Shown: positions 55,385 through 64,000 of the stretch, in pieces
Position numbering within the stretch: position 1 is the stretch's first letter
Layout of the letters: every line of letters begins with the position of its first letter
Assembly (NCBI RefSeq): GCF_000621445.1
Contig: NZ_KK211278.1
Coordinates: forward strand, 319,383 to 383,382
From: Alkalihalobacillus bogoriensis ATCC BAA-922
GTDB lineage: Bacteria > Bacillota > Bacilli > Bacillales > Bacillaceae_F
DNA length: 64,000 nucleotides
Reading direction: 5' to 3'
The notes under the pieces: model-generated
The model's database searches: none
Seen by the model: only the letters and a program-made list of their open reading frames with translations
What the model was told of the DNA's origin: nothing
Position numbers and translations under genes: made by a program

Positions 55385-57160
55385 CTATCTAATTTTTTGA
55401 AGGGCATTAGAAACATTAATTTCACCATGACCATAAAAAGGATCTCGTCCTCTTCGTCCTAAATCTTCAGAGGACTTTTTTATGATGCGATAAATTTGTT
55501 TATTAGTTAATTCAGGATTGGCAGCTTTTATTAATCCAGCAAGACCTGCAACATGTGGAGCGGCCATTGATGTTCCTGACATCACGACGTAATTGTTATT
55601 AGGAAAAAGACTTGGAATATGTTCCCCAGGCGCAGTTACATCGATATGCCCTCCGTAATTGGAGAAAAAGGCACGTTCACGGTTTTCTGTAACAGCACCT
55701 ACTGTTAATACTTCTTTATACCTAGCAGGATACATTGGTGTGCTGACATTATCGTTTCCACTAGCGGCAATTAAAATAACATCATGATTATCTGCGTATT
55801 TAATTGCATCATGTAAAGCAAATGAACTGTGATAATCACCTAAACTCATATTAATAACTTGGGCGCCGTTGTCTACAGCCCATCGAATGCCTCTCGCCAC
55901 TTCAAATGAAGTACCTTCTCCATTTTCATCAAGAACTTTAATCGGCAATATTAAATTTTCCCATGCGACACCTGCAATCCCTGTCACATTATTTGTTAAA
56001 GCGGCCGCAATCCCTGCCACATGTGTGCCATGTCCGTGTTCATCTGTCGTATCAGAAGAGCCGTCAATCGCATTAAACCCCTCTAACACTTTCCCCGCTA
56101 AATCTTGATGGTCTGGGTCAACCCCTGTGTCAAGAATTGCGATAATAATATCTTCATCACCACCAGAAAAGTTCCATCCGCTTTCAGCAGATATTTGACT
56201 TAAGTTCCATTGATAAGGGGCAAAAAACTCATCATTAGGCACAGTCACTTGTACAGTGGCTTGTTTGGTAATCACATAATTAGGTTCGACGAAATCAATA
56301 TCGATTTCATGTGGAAGTAATTGTACTAAATCAACGGTTTCATATTCTGTTGATTCGATTACATAGTATGGAGAGCTATCTTCCTTTATCGATAATGTTT
56401 CATTATTGTGTAACCAACGTAAACCTTCTTCTTCATTTGTGAACTTAACAACGGCTTGTCTTGGGTAATATTCTCTTTGATCTTGTTCCTCTTCCTCGGA
56501 ATGTACGACAATTTGCCAGCCTAATTCTGGTACGGTTTGAGCAGTAATATTTTCTGGTAAATCTGTTGTGGATGTCCAGTTTGCTTTTGTTCTATCTCCA
56601 CCAGAAATAAAAAAGTTTCCATTTCCATCTGCTACAGAAGCAATATCTTTCACATAAGATGTAACAAATTGTAAATCAATCACACCAATAACATCTTTTG
56701 TTTCTGTTAATGGTTCTCTCATCACCATATACTGTTTATCATCGTGTTGGTATGGAGCAGAGTACGTGGTATTTTGTGTTGTTATTTCTTTCACTTTGTC
56801 ATCTTGAACATGACCTACAGAAACTGTGATATCATCATCTTCTACAATGGCAAATCCTTCAAAATGAGGGTGTTCCCTTAGTTCTTCTTCAAATTTTGTC
56901 CGCAAAGTGGTAGTGCTTATATCCTTTTCGGCCCACCGTTGCAGTTGAAAAGATAATTGTGATAAAAACATTGAAGTTGTCATTGATAGGTCATCGGCAA
57001 GAACTTGATCCATCCCTCTATGCTCGAGCTCTTCTTGTTGTTTATTCGTAAGAGGGGAATAGCCTGTACCTTGTTCTTGTGGTTGGATTACATTGGAAAA
57101 CACTAGTCCAATAATGAGGAGGAATAGTGCGCCAATGACAATCATTGATTTCTTCGTCAT
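55385..57160 (-). CDS. Membrane-anchored subtilisin-like protease with Cache-like N-terminal domain
   Basis: 591 residues. A membrane helix (about 5-24) is followed by a Cache/PDC-like extracellular region (about 50-222; [40 protein letters not shown]), a propeptide-like stretch (about 230-300), and an S8 domain with the triad Asp344 (AILDTGVD), His377 (GHGTHVAG), Ser531 (SGTSMAAPH) and oxyanion Asn469. A sensor-type domain on a subtilase is unusual. Its start overlaps the deacetylase-like stop by 4 bp. The Cache call is from pattern only. Confidence 0.85.
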   Translation of the reverse strand: MTKKSMIVIGALFLLIIGLVFSNVIQPQEQGTGYSPLTNKQQEELEHRGMDQVLADDLSMTTSMFLSQLSFQLQRWAEKDISTTTLRTKFEEELREHPHFEGFAIVEDDDITVSVGHVQDDKVKEITTQNTTYSAPYQHDDKQYMVMREPLTETKDVIGVIDLQFVTSYVKDIASVADGNGNFFISGGDRTKANWTSTTDLPENITAQTVPELGWQIVVHSEEEEQDQREYYPRQAVVKFTNEEEGLRWLHNNETLSIKEDSSPYYVIESTEYETVDLVQLLPHEIDIDFVEPNYVITKQATVQVTVPNDEFFAPYQWNLSQISAESGWNFSGGDEDIIIAILDTGVDPDHQDLAGKVLEGFNAIDGSSDTTDEHGHGTHVAGIAAALTNNVTGIAGVAWENLILPIKVLDENGEGTSFEVARGIRWAVDNGAQVINMSLGDYHSSFALHDAIKYADNHDVILIAASGNDNVSTPMYPARYKEVLTVGAVTENRERAFFSNYGGHIDVTAPGEHIPSLFPNNNYVVMSGTSMAAPHVAGLAGLIKAANPELTNKQIYRIIKKSSEDLGRRGRDPFYGHGEINVSNALQKIR

Positions 57161-57972
57161 GATTGAACCTCCTTATTTCTAGGATGCCAAAAGTCTTCTA
57201 GATTTTTCTCGATTTCACTGTCGAGTAAATGGGACATTGGTACAATGATAATATTATGGTCTGTTAAATAGCCTAACCCATTTTGAATCCCTTTTACCGT
57301 TTCTTCTCCTTTGACACCAACATGGCCAATTCCGATGGCTGTACCTTTATGGCGAGCGATATTCGCTAGTTTTTTCATTTGTGTTGTCACATGCCCACTT
57401 GAAGAATGAGTATCATCTAAGAAAATGTCTCGAACCGCCCATGGGATACCTAACTCATCTGCCACTTTAGGAATATAGGATTTATTGCTAGTCCCACTAT
57501 CGATGACATATAAATTACGTTCTTTAGCGACTTCAAGAATCGCTCTCGTTATTTCTTCGTCTTCTACAATTTTTGAACCCATATGATTGTTCAAACCTAC
57601 CGCAAAAGGAACAGAATCAATTGCTAAATGAACACGTTTTTTCACTTCTTCAATCGAAAGATCACTTGTGATTGGGTTTGGACCTAACCACGATTTTTTC
57701 CCTTTTTTCGGTTCGAGTGGAAGGTGAACCATCACTTCAAATCCAAGTTCATGTGCATTTGTTGCTTGTTGTTTAGATTGTTCTAAAAACGGCATAACAG
57801 CAACGGTAATTGGGATATTGGAAGAGAAGAAAGAATCGACGCCTTTAACATCACCACCAAAGTCATCAATGATGATTGCCACCCGATGATTTTGTTTGTC
57901 GTCGGCAAATACCCCTTCTAATGGGAAAAAACAAAGAAGTAACGTTGTCAATATAATCCATTGTCGTTTCAT
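57157..57972 (-). CDS. Divergent polysaccharide deacetylase (DUF610/YibQ type)
   Basis: 271 residues: signal peptide (about 1-22, VFA), then [44 protein letters not shown], and [13 protein letters not shown], the family markers. Exported; the substrate is unknown. ATG at 57972 overlaps the upstream flavoprotein stop (ATGA). An upstream in-frame start at 58017 lies inside that gene and is not used. Confidence 0.88.
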   Translation of the reverse strand: MKRQWIILTTLLLCFFPLEGVFADDKQNHRVAIIIDDFGGDVKGVDSFFSSNIPITVAVMPFLEQSKQQATNAHELGFEVMVHLPLEPKKGKKSWLGPNPITSDLSIEEVKKRVHLAIDSVPFAVGLNNHMGSKIVEDEEITRAILEVAKERNLYVIDSGTSNKSYIPKVADELGIPWAVRDIFLDDTHSSSGHVTTQMKKLANIARHKGTAIGIGHVGVKGEETVKGIQNGLGYLTDHNIIIVPMSHLLDSEIEKNLEDFWHPRNKEVQS

Positions 57973-58883
57973 GGTGTATGTTTCCCTCTTTCTGATAACA
58001 AACTTTTGTGAATCCAAATGGCGGCCTGAGCACCGTCACCCATTGCAATCGAAAGCAATTGTGAATGGGCAGTGGCATCCCCGACGGCAAAAACATGAGG
58101 AATATTCGTTTCTTTTGTCCGTGGGTTGACATTAATATGGTGATTTTCAAGTCGTTCCACACCTAATGATTTCGTCAGTGTCGTATTTACTTTAGAACCG
58201 GACATTGCAAGGAAGGCGTGTTTTACTTCGACTTTCTTTCCATTCTCGAGTTGTACACTTTGTAAGCTTGATTCATTTACCACTTGGATATCGCTAACTT
58301 TTTCATTATAGATTGGGATATTATGTTTCTTTAAAACATGTTTATGTTTATCATCAATATCAGTTTTATCATGATTAATAAACAAAATATCTTTAGACCA
58401 GTACGTTAGAACAGCAGCCATGCCCGCTCCTTTATTTCCAGAGCCGATAACGACCGTTTTTTTATTTTTAATTTCATAGCCATCACAATCAGGACAAAGG
58501 AAAATGCTTTTCCCTAAACAAGGTTTAATTCGATCAATCGGAGGAAGGCGATCTTCAATTCCTGTGGCAATTAACATCCGTTTTCCACAAAAAGCAGAAC
58601 TGTCAGTTATCGCTTGAAATCCATCAGGAGATTTTACTACATCTTTTACTTCATCTAATATAAATTCAACTCCATATTGTTCTGCTTGTTTTCTACCGAT
58701 TGTTCGAAAATATTCTCCTGAAACGCCGTCTGGCCATCCTAACAAGTTATGGTACTCTTGGCATAACTCTGAACGTCCACCACCTTTATCGATAACAAGG
58801 ATTTTATGGTCGTATCGTCCTAGCTGAATGGCAGCTTGTAACCCTGCAATTCCACCGCCAATGATGACACAATCAAAGATCAT
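57969..58883 (-). CDS. Thioredoxin-reductase-like FAD/NAD(P) oxidoreductase
   Basis: 304 residues. FAD loop [14 protein letters not shown], then NAD(P) loop [16 protein letters not shown], and CPDCDGYE, a CxxC in the place of the thioredoxin reductase disulfide. C-terminal [20 protein letters not shown] is the second FAD contact. Partner unknown. First gene of a three-gene overlapping operon on the reverse strand. Confidence 0.88.
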   Translation of the reverse strand: MIFDCVIIGGGIAGLQAAIQLGRYDHKILVIDKGGGRSELCQEYHNLLGWPDGVSGEYFRTIGRKQAEQYGVEFILDEVKDVVKSPDGFQAITDSSAFCGKRMLIATGIEDRLPPIDRIKPCLGKSIFLCPDCDGYEIKNKKTVVIGSGNKGAGMAAVLTYWSKDILFINHDKTDIDDKHKHVLKKHNIPIYNEKVSDIQVVNESSLQSVQLENGKKVEVKHAFLAMSGSKVNTTLTKSLGVERLENHHINVNPRTKETNIPHVFAVGDATAHSQLLSIAMGDGAQAAIWIHKSLLSERGKHTP

Positions 58884-58993
58884 CCCATTTCAATCCTTTC
58901 TGTTCTAAAAGTTATTGTTAGCTTTCCATAAAGGAAATGAAGTTATGAAAAAAATAAAACACGACTAACAAAAAAATGTTGTTAGTCGTGTTT

Positions 58994-59296
58994 TTATTTT
59001 CGGATATTAAAAGCAGCGTTAATTTGACCACGAAGCATCCGTTCACGCACTTCTTTTTTACGAATGGCTTTTTGTTCCATTCGACGAATTTCATAAGTTT
59101 GCATTCCATCTTCCATTTTATTGGCGATGTCAACTAACCGCTCGACATCTAAAAAAGAATATTTACGTGTGCCTCCTTTTGAACGTTCAGGAAAAATTAA
59201 TTTTCGTTCTTCATAATAGCGGATTTTTCGTTCAGATAAACCTGTTAATTCACTTACGATTCCAATCGTAATTACTTTTTTATCTCTATAGGACAC
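58994..59296 (-). CDS. tnrA: MerR-family nitrogen regulator TnrA
   Basis: 100 residues. [20 protein letters not shown] and [20 protein letters not shown] form the winged helix, and the C-terminus [10 protein letters not shown] is the tail that binds feedback-inhibited glutamine synthetase in TnrA. It is about ten residues shorter than B. subtilis TnrA between the DNA-binding part and the tail. Activates nitrogen-scavenging genes and represses others under nitrogen limitation. GTG start follows AGAGGAGTGG. A perfect TnrA box lies upstream. Confidence 0.93.
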   Translation of the reverse strand: MSYRDKKVITIGIVSELTGLSERKIRYYEERKLIFPERSKGGTRKYSFLDVERLVDIANKMEDGMQTYEIRRMEQKAIRKKEVRERMLRGQINAAFNIRK

Positions 59297-59343
59297 GTAT
59301 TGCCACTCCTCTCGAAAACATTGATGCTATTGGAATTACATTT

Positions 59344-59395
59344 ACTATAACACATCAGTTTCAGAAAAGGAGACGTAGTGTCAGATAATCTAACA
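59344..59395 (-). promoter_or_regulatory. tnrA promoter with perfect TnrA box
   Basis: TGTCAGATAATCTAACA at 59379-59395 matches TGTNA-N7-TNACA exactly. On the reverse strand TATAGT (59344-59349) is the -10; the box centre lies about 50 bp upstream of the expected start, and no good -35 is seen, as for TnrA-activated promoters. Confidence 0.85.
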
Positions 59396-59508
59396 AAAAT
59401 CATAGATGCCGAAAATAGCATGTTATAATAAAATGACATTAGCACAGAATTCCAAATAAAAAGGTGTAACGAAATGTGACAACAAGGAGAAAATAAGGGA
59501 ACAATATA

Positions 59509-59537
59509 TTGAATTAATATGTAAGTTTGGCTATACT
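59509..59537 (+). promoter_or_regulatory. Promoter of the siroheme operon
   Basis: TTGAAT (59509-59514), 17 bp, TATACT (59532-59537), 78 bp before the cobA start. The region 59396-59508 holds no other clear site. Confidence 0.7.
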
Positions 59538-59615
59538 TTATAAAACACATCTATTAACTCGGGAATAACGTTAAGTGTGAAAAGAGAAGTGGAACAAAGG
59601 AGAGGAGCGGGTCAA

Positions 59616-61061
59616 ATGACAGGAAAAGTATATTTAGTCGGAGCAGGACCTGGAGATATCGGATTAATTACAGTAAAGGGGAAGGAATGCTTACAAAAAG
59701 CTGAGGTTGTTTTATATGACCGACTTATTAATCCGGTATTACTGTCTTTTGTAAAACCGAGTACGGAATTAATCTACTGTGGCAAGTTGCCAGATCGGCA
59801 CTTTTTACGTCAAGAAGCAATTAATGCGCTGTTAGTGGAAAAGGCACTAGAAGGAAAAACGGTTGTTCGCTTAAAGGGTGGAGACCCAAGCGTTTTCGGT
59901 CGAGTAGGTGAAGAAGCAGAAGAGCTTGTTCTTCATAATATTGAATATGAAATCATTCCTGGGGTAACTTCGAGTATAGCGGCAGCTTCTTATGCGGGAA
60001 TCCCTGTCACCCATCGTGAATATGGGTTCTCTTTTGCGGTTGTCACTGGCCATGATAAATCTAGTTCAGGGAAGCCCATTATTGATTGGGCGGCATTAGC
60101 TGGGATTGATACGATTGCTTTTTATATGGGTGTTGGCAATATAAAGTATATTACAGAACAACTAATGTCTCATCAAAAATCACCGGATACCCCTGTTATA
60201 TTGATTCAATGGGGGACGTATGGTAGGCAAAAAACGCTAGAAGGAACTTTAGCGACGATATCTCAGAAAGTAGCTGAAGTGAAATTTTCAAATCCTGCCA
60301 TTACGTTAGTCGGTAACATTGTCGCGTTACGTGAAAAGCTTGCATGGTTTGAAAATAAAAAACTTCATGGAAAACAAATTATAGTTGCGAGAACGGGAAC
60401 AGGTGAGAGTGAACTCGGAAAGAAACTTGAAAAATATGGGGCAGAGGTTGTCCATTACCCACAATTTACAACGGTAAAAAAGGATGTGGCAGCAAATCTA
60501 ATACAAAACTTACATCAATATGAACAAATTTTATTCTTATCACCGGAAAGTGTCCAATTTTTTATGCAAGCGTTAGTTTATATAAAGAAAGATCTTCGAA
60601 AAGTACAAGCAGATTTTGCTGTCCACTCTGTAAAATCTGAACGTGAGTTACTAAAATATGGCTGTTTTTCGGAACCGTTTGATAAAACAAAACGAACTCT
60701 TGTTGTTGGAACGAATGCACAATATGAAGCAGGAGACTATGGTGCGATGGACTTTTATGAAACACATCATACAGAAATTCAAGAAAAAAGTCACATTATT
60801 CTCCAACGTCTTTTAGCGGATGAGACTGTCAATACAATTGTTTTTCCAAGTTCAGCTGCTGTTGCTACATTTGTTGACGCAGTCTGTAAAGTTGAACCAA
60901 ATGCAGTTGAACAGTTGCAACATTGTCATATTATCTGTTACGGGCAAAAATCGTATGATGCTGCAGTTGCGTTTGGTTTTGTTCATGTACAGATGGCAAA
61001 CGAGCCAACAGTTGATTCTGTTGTAGAAGGATTAATGACGGAAACTTTACAAACAAAGTAG
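59616..61061 (+). CDS. cobA: Uroporphyrinogen-III C-methyltransferase fused to HemD-like domain
   Basis: 481 residues. Residues about 1-245 are SUMT: VYLVGAGPGDIGLITVKGKE, VVRLKGGDPSVFGRVGEEAE, PGVTSSIAA, GIPVTHR. About 250-481 resemble uroporphyrinogen-III synthase (HemD). SUMT makes precorrin-2 for siroheme. Whether the second half is active is uncertain, as it is divergent. ATG 59616 is 8 bp after GAGGAG; an earlier GTG at 59577 is not needed. Confidence 0.9.
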   Translation: MTGKVYLVGAGPGDIGLITVKGKECLQKAEVVLYDRLINPVLLSFVKPSTELIYCGKLPDRHFLRQEAINALLVEKALEGKTVVRLKGGDPSVFGRVGEEAEELVLHNIEYEIIPGVTSSIAAASYAGIPVTHREYGFSFAVVTGHDKSSSGKPIIDWAALAGIDTIAFYMGVGNIKYITEQLMSHQKSPDTPVILIQWGTYGRQKTLEGTLATISQKVAEVKFSNPAITLVGNIVALREKLAWFENKKLHGKQIIVARTGTGESELGKKLEKYGAEVVHYPQFTTVKKDVAANLIQNLHQYEQILFLSPESVQFFMQALVYIKKDLRKVQADFAVHSVKSERELLKYGCFSEPFDKTKRTLVVGTNAQYEAGDYGAMDFYETHHTEIQEKSHIILQRLLADETVNTIVFPSSAAVATFVDAVCKVEPNAVEQLQHCHIICYGQKSYDAAVAFGFVHVQMANEPTVDSVVEGLMTETLQTK

Positions 61062-61070
61062 GTGGGGAAT

Positions 61071-61880
61071 ATGCAAGCAGTTTTATATATTGGTCATGGT
61101 ACGAGGATTAAAGAAGGAGTGTCTCAATTTGAATTATTTATTAGAAAAGTAAAGGAGGTCGTTGATGTCCCGGTTCAGCACCATAGTTTTATTGAGCTTG
61201 CTGATCCTAGCATTGAAGAAGGGATCAAAGCTTGTGTTGAGCAAGGGGCAACATCGATTGCAATTGTCCCCGTTTTGCTATTAGCAGCTGGACATGCGAA
61301 GCTCGATATTCCAGAAGAAATAGACAAAGCTAAACGAAGATATCCTTCGGTTTCGTTTACATATGGTCGTGTTATCGGAATCGATAAGAGGATGACGAAG
61401 ATGGTTGTTGATCGTCTTATTCAACAAGGCTTACAATTAGAGGCAGATGAAACAACTCAGCACCAAACAGCAGTATTGTTAGTTGGCCGCGGTAGTAGTG
61501 ACGCTGATGCCAATAGTGACCTTGCGAAATTAGCTAGATTGATTTGGGAAGCAGCTCCAGTTGATCATGTTGAAACTTGTTATTTAGCAGCAACAAAGCC
61601 TTCATTTGACCAAGGTCTAGAACGTGTGGGACAACTTCCACATAAAAAGGTTTATGTCATTCCATATCTTTTGTTTACAGGAATCTTATTGAAGCAAATG
61701 GATGCAAAAATTACAAAATTAAACGAACGATTGTCAGCAAAAGACATTGTTCTATGTGATTATTTAGGGTATCACCCAGACTTAATTAATGTGATAAAAG
61801 ACAGAGTGAAGGAAACGATAGAAAATAAAGTACCCGTCAATTGTGACGCCTGTCAATATCGTGTAGTTATTTCGTCGTAA
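61071..61880 (+). CDS. sirB: Sirohydrochlorin ferrochelatase (CbiX/SirB type)
   Basis: 269 residues made of two CbiX-like halves. LYIGHGTRIKEGV and IVPVLLLAAGHAKLDIP give the metal-binding His residues of the first half; LLVGRGSSDADAN starts the second. Inserts iron in sirohydrochlorin. ATG 61071 follows AGGTGGGG, 9 bp after cobA. Confidence 0.9.
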   Translation: MQAVLYIGHGTRIKEGVSQFELFIRKVKEVVDVPVQHHSFIELADPSIEEGIKACVEQGATSIAIVPVLLLAAGHAKLDIPEEIDKAKRRYPSVSFTYGRVIGIDKRMTKMVVDRLIQQGLQLEADETTQHQTAVLLVGRGSSDADANSDLAKLARLIWEAAPVDHVETCYLAATKPSFDQGLERVGQLPHKKVYVIPYLLFTGILLKQMDAKITKLNERLSAKDIVLCDYLGYHPDLINVIKDRVKETIENKVPVNCDACQYRVVISS

Positions 61881-61891
61881 GGAGCGTAACT

Positions 61892-62518
61892 ATGTCATTA
61901 TATCCGATTATGGTTCACCTTAAAAATAAAAAAGTCGCCGTTGTTGGTGGGGGAGGAATTGCTGTAAGAAAAATAAGCGGACTTCTTGAGGCTAACGCAA
62001 ATGTGACTGTTATTTCTCCAACCTTACATGAGGCTTTAATAGAACTTGTAAAAGAACAAAAAATAAAGTGGATAGAAGATATATTTAGACCAGCTTATAT
62101 TGAATCTGCTATGTTTATCTTTGCAGCGACGAATGATACCGAGGTAAATGAGATGGTATATAAAAGTGCATATGAACATCAATTAGTTAATCGTGTTGAT
62201 TCTCAAGAAAATAGTGATTTTTATTTGCCTTCAGTAGTGAAACGTGGAAAGTTAACAATCGCAGTATCGACAAATGGAGCGAGCCCTTCATTGGCAAAGA
62301 AAATAAAACAGGAGCTTGAACACGATTATAATGAGAGTTATTGTGAATATGTTGATTTTTTATCTTGGGCTAGAAGTGAAATCAAACAGAAAATCAGTGA
62401 TGAACGAGCCCGAAAACTTTTATTAAAACGAATCATTGACGATGAAGTGTATAAAATAAACGAAAAATATGAGCAAGTGAAAAAATGGATAAAAGAAAAC
62501 GACCTGAAACTAGATTGA
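61892..62518 (+). CDS. sirC: Precorrin-2 dehydrogenase
   Basis: 208 residues. NAD loop VAVVGGGGIAVRKISGLLEA, then FAATNDTEVN and FYLPSVVKRGKLTIAVSTNGAS. Oxidises precorrin-2 to sirohydrochlorin. No methyltransferase half, unlike CysG. AAGGAGCG precedes its ATG; last gene of the siroheme operon. Confidence 0.93.
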   Translation: MSLYPIMVHLKNKKVAVVGGGGIAVRKISGLLEANANVTVISPTLHEALIELVKEQKIKWIEDIFRPAYIESAMFIFAATNDTEVNEMVYKSAYEHQLVNRVDSQENSDFYLPSVVKRGKLTIAVSTNGASPSLAKKIKQELEHDYNESYCEYVDFLSWARSEIKQKISDERARKLLLKRIIDDEVYKINEKYEQVKKWIKENDLKLD

Positions 62519-62535
62519 TAGAAGGTCGTTTTTTA
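62496..62535 (+). terminator. Terminator of the siroheme operon
   Basis: AAAACGACCT pairs with AGGTCGTTTT, overlapping the sirC stop, followed by a T run. Confidence 0.88.
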
Positions 62536-62630
62536 TTGAGAAAAAAGCTAATTACATTCAAGTTGTTTTTACAATAGGGAAGCGGTTTGGTACTCTATTA
62601 ATAGAATAAAAATGAATGGTGGAGAAGTCG

Positions 62631-63434
62631 ATGACGAAAAATGAAGAGGAGAAGAATGAACATCTTCCTGATGAGGAAATCGATGAATCTTATGTGCCGA
62701 CAGCAGAAGATTTTTTAGTGGATGAAGAAGAGGATGAATCGACAATAAAGAAAAAGCAAAGGCGAACGAAGCTTAAAAGATGGATTGCCATCGGTGTTGC
62801 TTTTGTTCTTTTTCTTAATGGATTTGCATTTATTTTCCAACAATATAGTATGGATACGATAGAATTTTTGAAAACATCATACCGGCTTTCTCAACAAGAG
62901 GATATTCAAACGTATAAACAAGCAGTTGTTACGATTCAAGGAGAGCGCTTAAAAGGGACGGGTTTTAATATAGCAGAAGATGGTTTAATTGTGACAAATC
63001 ATCATGTTATTGAAGGTTTACAAGGCATTGGCGTTTCTTTTCCTAATGGAGAGATGTATGTCGCTACAATTATTGAATCCTACCCTGAGATTGATATTGC
63101 CTTCTTACAAATAGAAGGAGAACATTTACCATATCTCTCATTGCGAGAAAATAGCGGGGATGTGGATGAACACATTTATGTCATTGGCAACCCGTTATCC
63201 TTTGCTTGGATAAGTAATGAGGGTGAAATTTTATCGTATGAAGAAGAAGTTGTGACGATCTCTGCCCCGATTTATCGTGGCAATAGCGGTAGCCCTGTTA
63301 TTGGTACTGATGGGGAAGTCGTGGCTGTTGTTTATGCAAAAACAGTCCCAGCAATCGGAAGTGGAGATTCCTCTGTCGGCTTGGCGGTTCCAGTTGAAAA
63401 AGTTAGAAAAAAACTAGCAAACATAAACGAGTAG
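62631..63434 (+). CDS. Membrane-anchored trypsin-like (HtrA-type) serine protease without PDZ
   Basis: 267 residues. An acidic cytoplasmic tail (1-about 45), a membrane helix (about 53-73), and a trypsin fold with VTNHHVIEG (His), EIDIAFLQI (Asp) and YRGNSGSPVIG (Ser). The PDZ domain of HtrA/DegP is missing. ATG 62631 is 6 bp after GGAG; starts at 62612 and 62616 precede that site. Probably acts on the outer face of the membrane. Confidence 0.9.
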   Translation: MTKNEEEKNEHLPDEEIDESYVPTAEDFLVDEEEDESTIKKKQRRTKLKRWIAIGVAFVLFLNGFAFIFQQYSMDTIEFLKTSYRLSQQEDIQTYKQAVVTIQGERLKGTGFNIAEDGLIVTNHHVIEGLQGIGVSFPNGEMYVATIIESYPEIDIAFLQIEGEHLPYLSLRENSGDVDEHIYVIGNPLSFAWISNEGEILSYEEEVVTISAPIYRGNSGSPVIGTDGEVVAVVYAKTVPAIGSGDSSVGLAVPVEKVRKKLANINE

Positions 63435-63458
63435 TTTTCTCGTTTATGTTTATTTTTT
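63419..63458 (+). terminator. Terminator after the trypsin-like protease gene
   Basis: AAACATAAACGAG pairs with CTCGTTTATGTTT, overlapping the stop codon, followed by T. Confidence 0.92.
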
Positions 63459-63515
63459 CGTATTCACGGTTATGGAATACTAGAAAGCAATCATAAATAC
63501 TTGAAGGAGTGATAG

Positions 63516-64000
63516 ATGATGCTATTCTATTCTAGTTCTTTAGAAAGGTATTCCATCGAAGCAAAAGACGGTTCAATTGGAGTAGTGGAAGATGTTTATT
63601 TCGACGAAGACAATTGGACAATTCGTTATTTAGTTGTCAACACGAATCCGTGGTTACCCGGACAAAAAAGGTTAATTAGCCCAATTTCAATCGAATCAGT
63701 AGATACGTTAGCTAATATGGTACGTGTGGAATTAACAAAAGAAGAAATAAAAAATAGCCCGTCGATTGATACTCATTTGCCTATATCAAAGCAATATGAA
63801 AAAAAGTTTCATGATTTCTATGGTTATCCTCCTTATTGGGTTGGGCCTGGTGTATGGGGCAATGAAACATATGCAAGAGGGGTACTGCTACAACATGCAG
63901 AAGTTGCTGGTGGCTCAATAAAAGAGGAGTTTATGAAACGTGAGATGGATAAATACGAAGCGGAAGAAAAATCACCATTGCATAGTGGGAAAGAAATCAC
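63516..64000 (+). CDS. PRC-barrel domain protein (3' end cut by window)
   Basis: At least 161 residues, frame still open at 64000. The N-terminal 80 residues (YSIEAKDGSIGVVEDVYFDE, RYLVVNTNPWLPGQKRLISP) have the PRC-barrel beta pattern, found in electron-transport, ribosome-maturation and sporulation proteins. A Tyr/Pro/Trp-rich middle (YGYPPYWVGPGVWG) and charged tail follow. AAGGAGTGAT lies 6 bp before ATG 63516. Function unknown. Confidence 0.8.
   Translation, partial: MMLFYSSSLERYSIEAKDGSIGVVEDVYFDEDNWTIRYLVVNTNPWLPGQKRLISPISIESVDTLANMVRVELTKEEIKNSPSIDTHLPISKQYEKKFHDFYGYPPYWVGPGVWGNETYARGVLLQHAEVAGGSIKEEFMKREMDKYEAEEKSPLHSGKEI

Overview
The window looks like a chromosomal segment of a low-GC, endospore-forming, motile member of the Bacillaceae. 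The block dxs-tlyA-argR-recN-spoIVB-spo0A and the later bkdR-ptb-bcd-buk-lpdV-bkdAA-bkdAB-bkdB-brxB block keep the gene order known from Bacillus subtilis. Sporulation genes (spoIVB, spo0A), TnrA, a Prli42-like miniprotein and DarB support this. Accessory content (an E. coli-type NADP glutamate dehydrogenase, an iron-sulfur CysH, a siroheme sulfite reductase with a DUF3906 gene, relocated ylqGH-like and yaaR-like genes next to flagellin) points to a genus other than B. subtilis, perhaps of the alkaliphilic Bacillus type. That last placement is inference.

Layout. 1-9.8 kb: isoprenoid synthesis (dxs, cut by the window edge), rRNA methyltransferase, arginine repressor, RecN, SpoIVB, Spo0A, a chemoreceptor and a HAD phosphatase. 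9.8-14 kb: a BmrCD-type heterodimeric multidrug exporter behind a leader peptide and attenuator. 14.4-17.5 kb: a SteA/SteB-like envelope pair coupled to a GT2 glycosyltransferase and a short MraY/WecA-like protein. 17.7-20.7 kb: gdhA and a GltC-like regulator. 20.7-31.2 kb: the sigma-54-driven branched-chain amino acid degradation operon. 31.3-38.9 kb: a zinc-binding lipoprotein under two Zur-like boxes, bacilliredoxin, a tRNA-Arg, YqjA, an L,D-transpeptidase, a Prli42-like ORF, methylmalonyl-CoA epimerase, a YqjE peptidase and an Hpr-like regulator. 39.1-44.4 kb: a FliK-like/FlhB-C-like pair, then FliS-like and flagellin genes behind a sigma-D promoter. 44.5-48.7 kb: assorted small operons including namA and darB. 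48.7-54.5 kb: sulfate assimilation (cysH-sat-cysP-cysC-sulfite reductase). 54.6-59.3 kb: a reverse-strand group ending in tnrA and a three-gene overlapping operon with a sensor-like subtilase. 59.6-62.5 kb: siroheme synthesis, the cofactor needed by the sulfite reductase. 62.6-64 kb: a membrane-anchored trypsin-like protease and a PRC-barrel protein cut by the window edge.

The most unusual signals are intergenic. Family R2 (three copies) is a roughly 180-bp dyad of four 20-bp units spaced 50-60-50 bp, and every copy lies between convergent genes beside a bidirectional terminator. Family R1 (six copies) is a 50-95-bp multi-hairpin element lying downstream of genes, usually right after a terminator and in the same orientation as the upstream gene. 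Neither matches an element I can name. A 230-bp stretch upstream of the SteA-like gene also carries several nested perfect inverted repeats.

All calls come from reading the sequence and from remembered family features; no database search was run.
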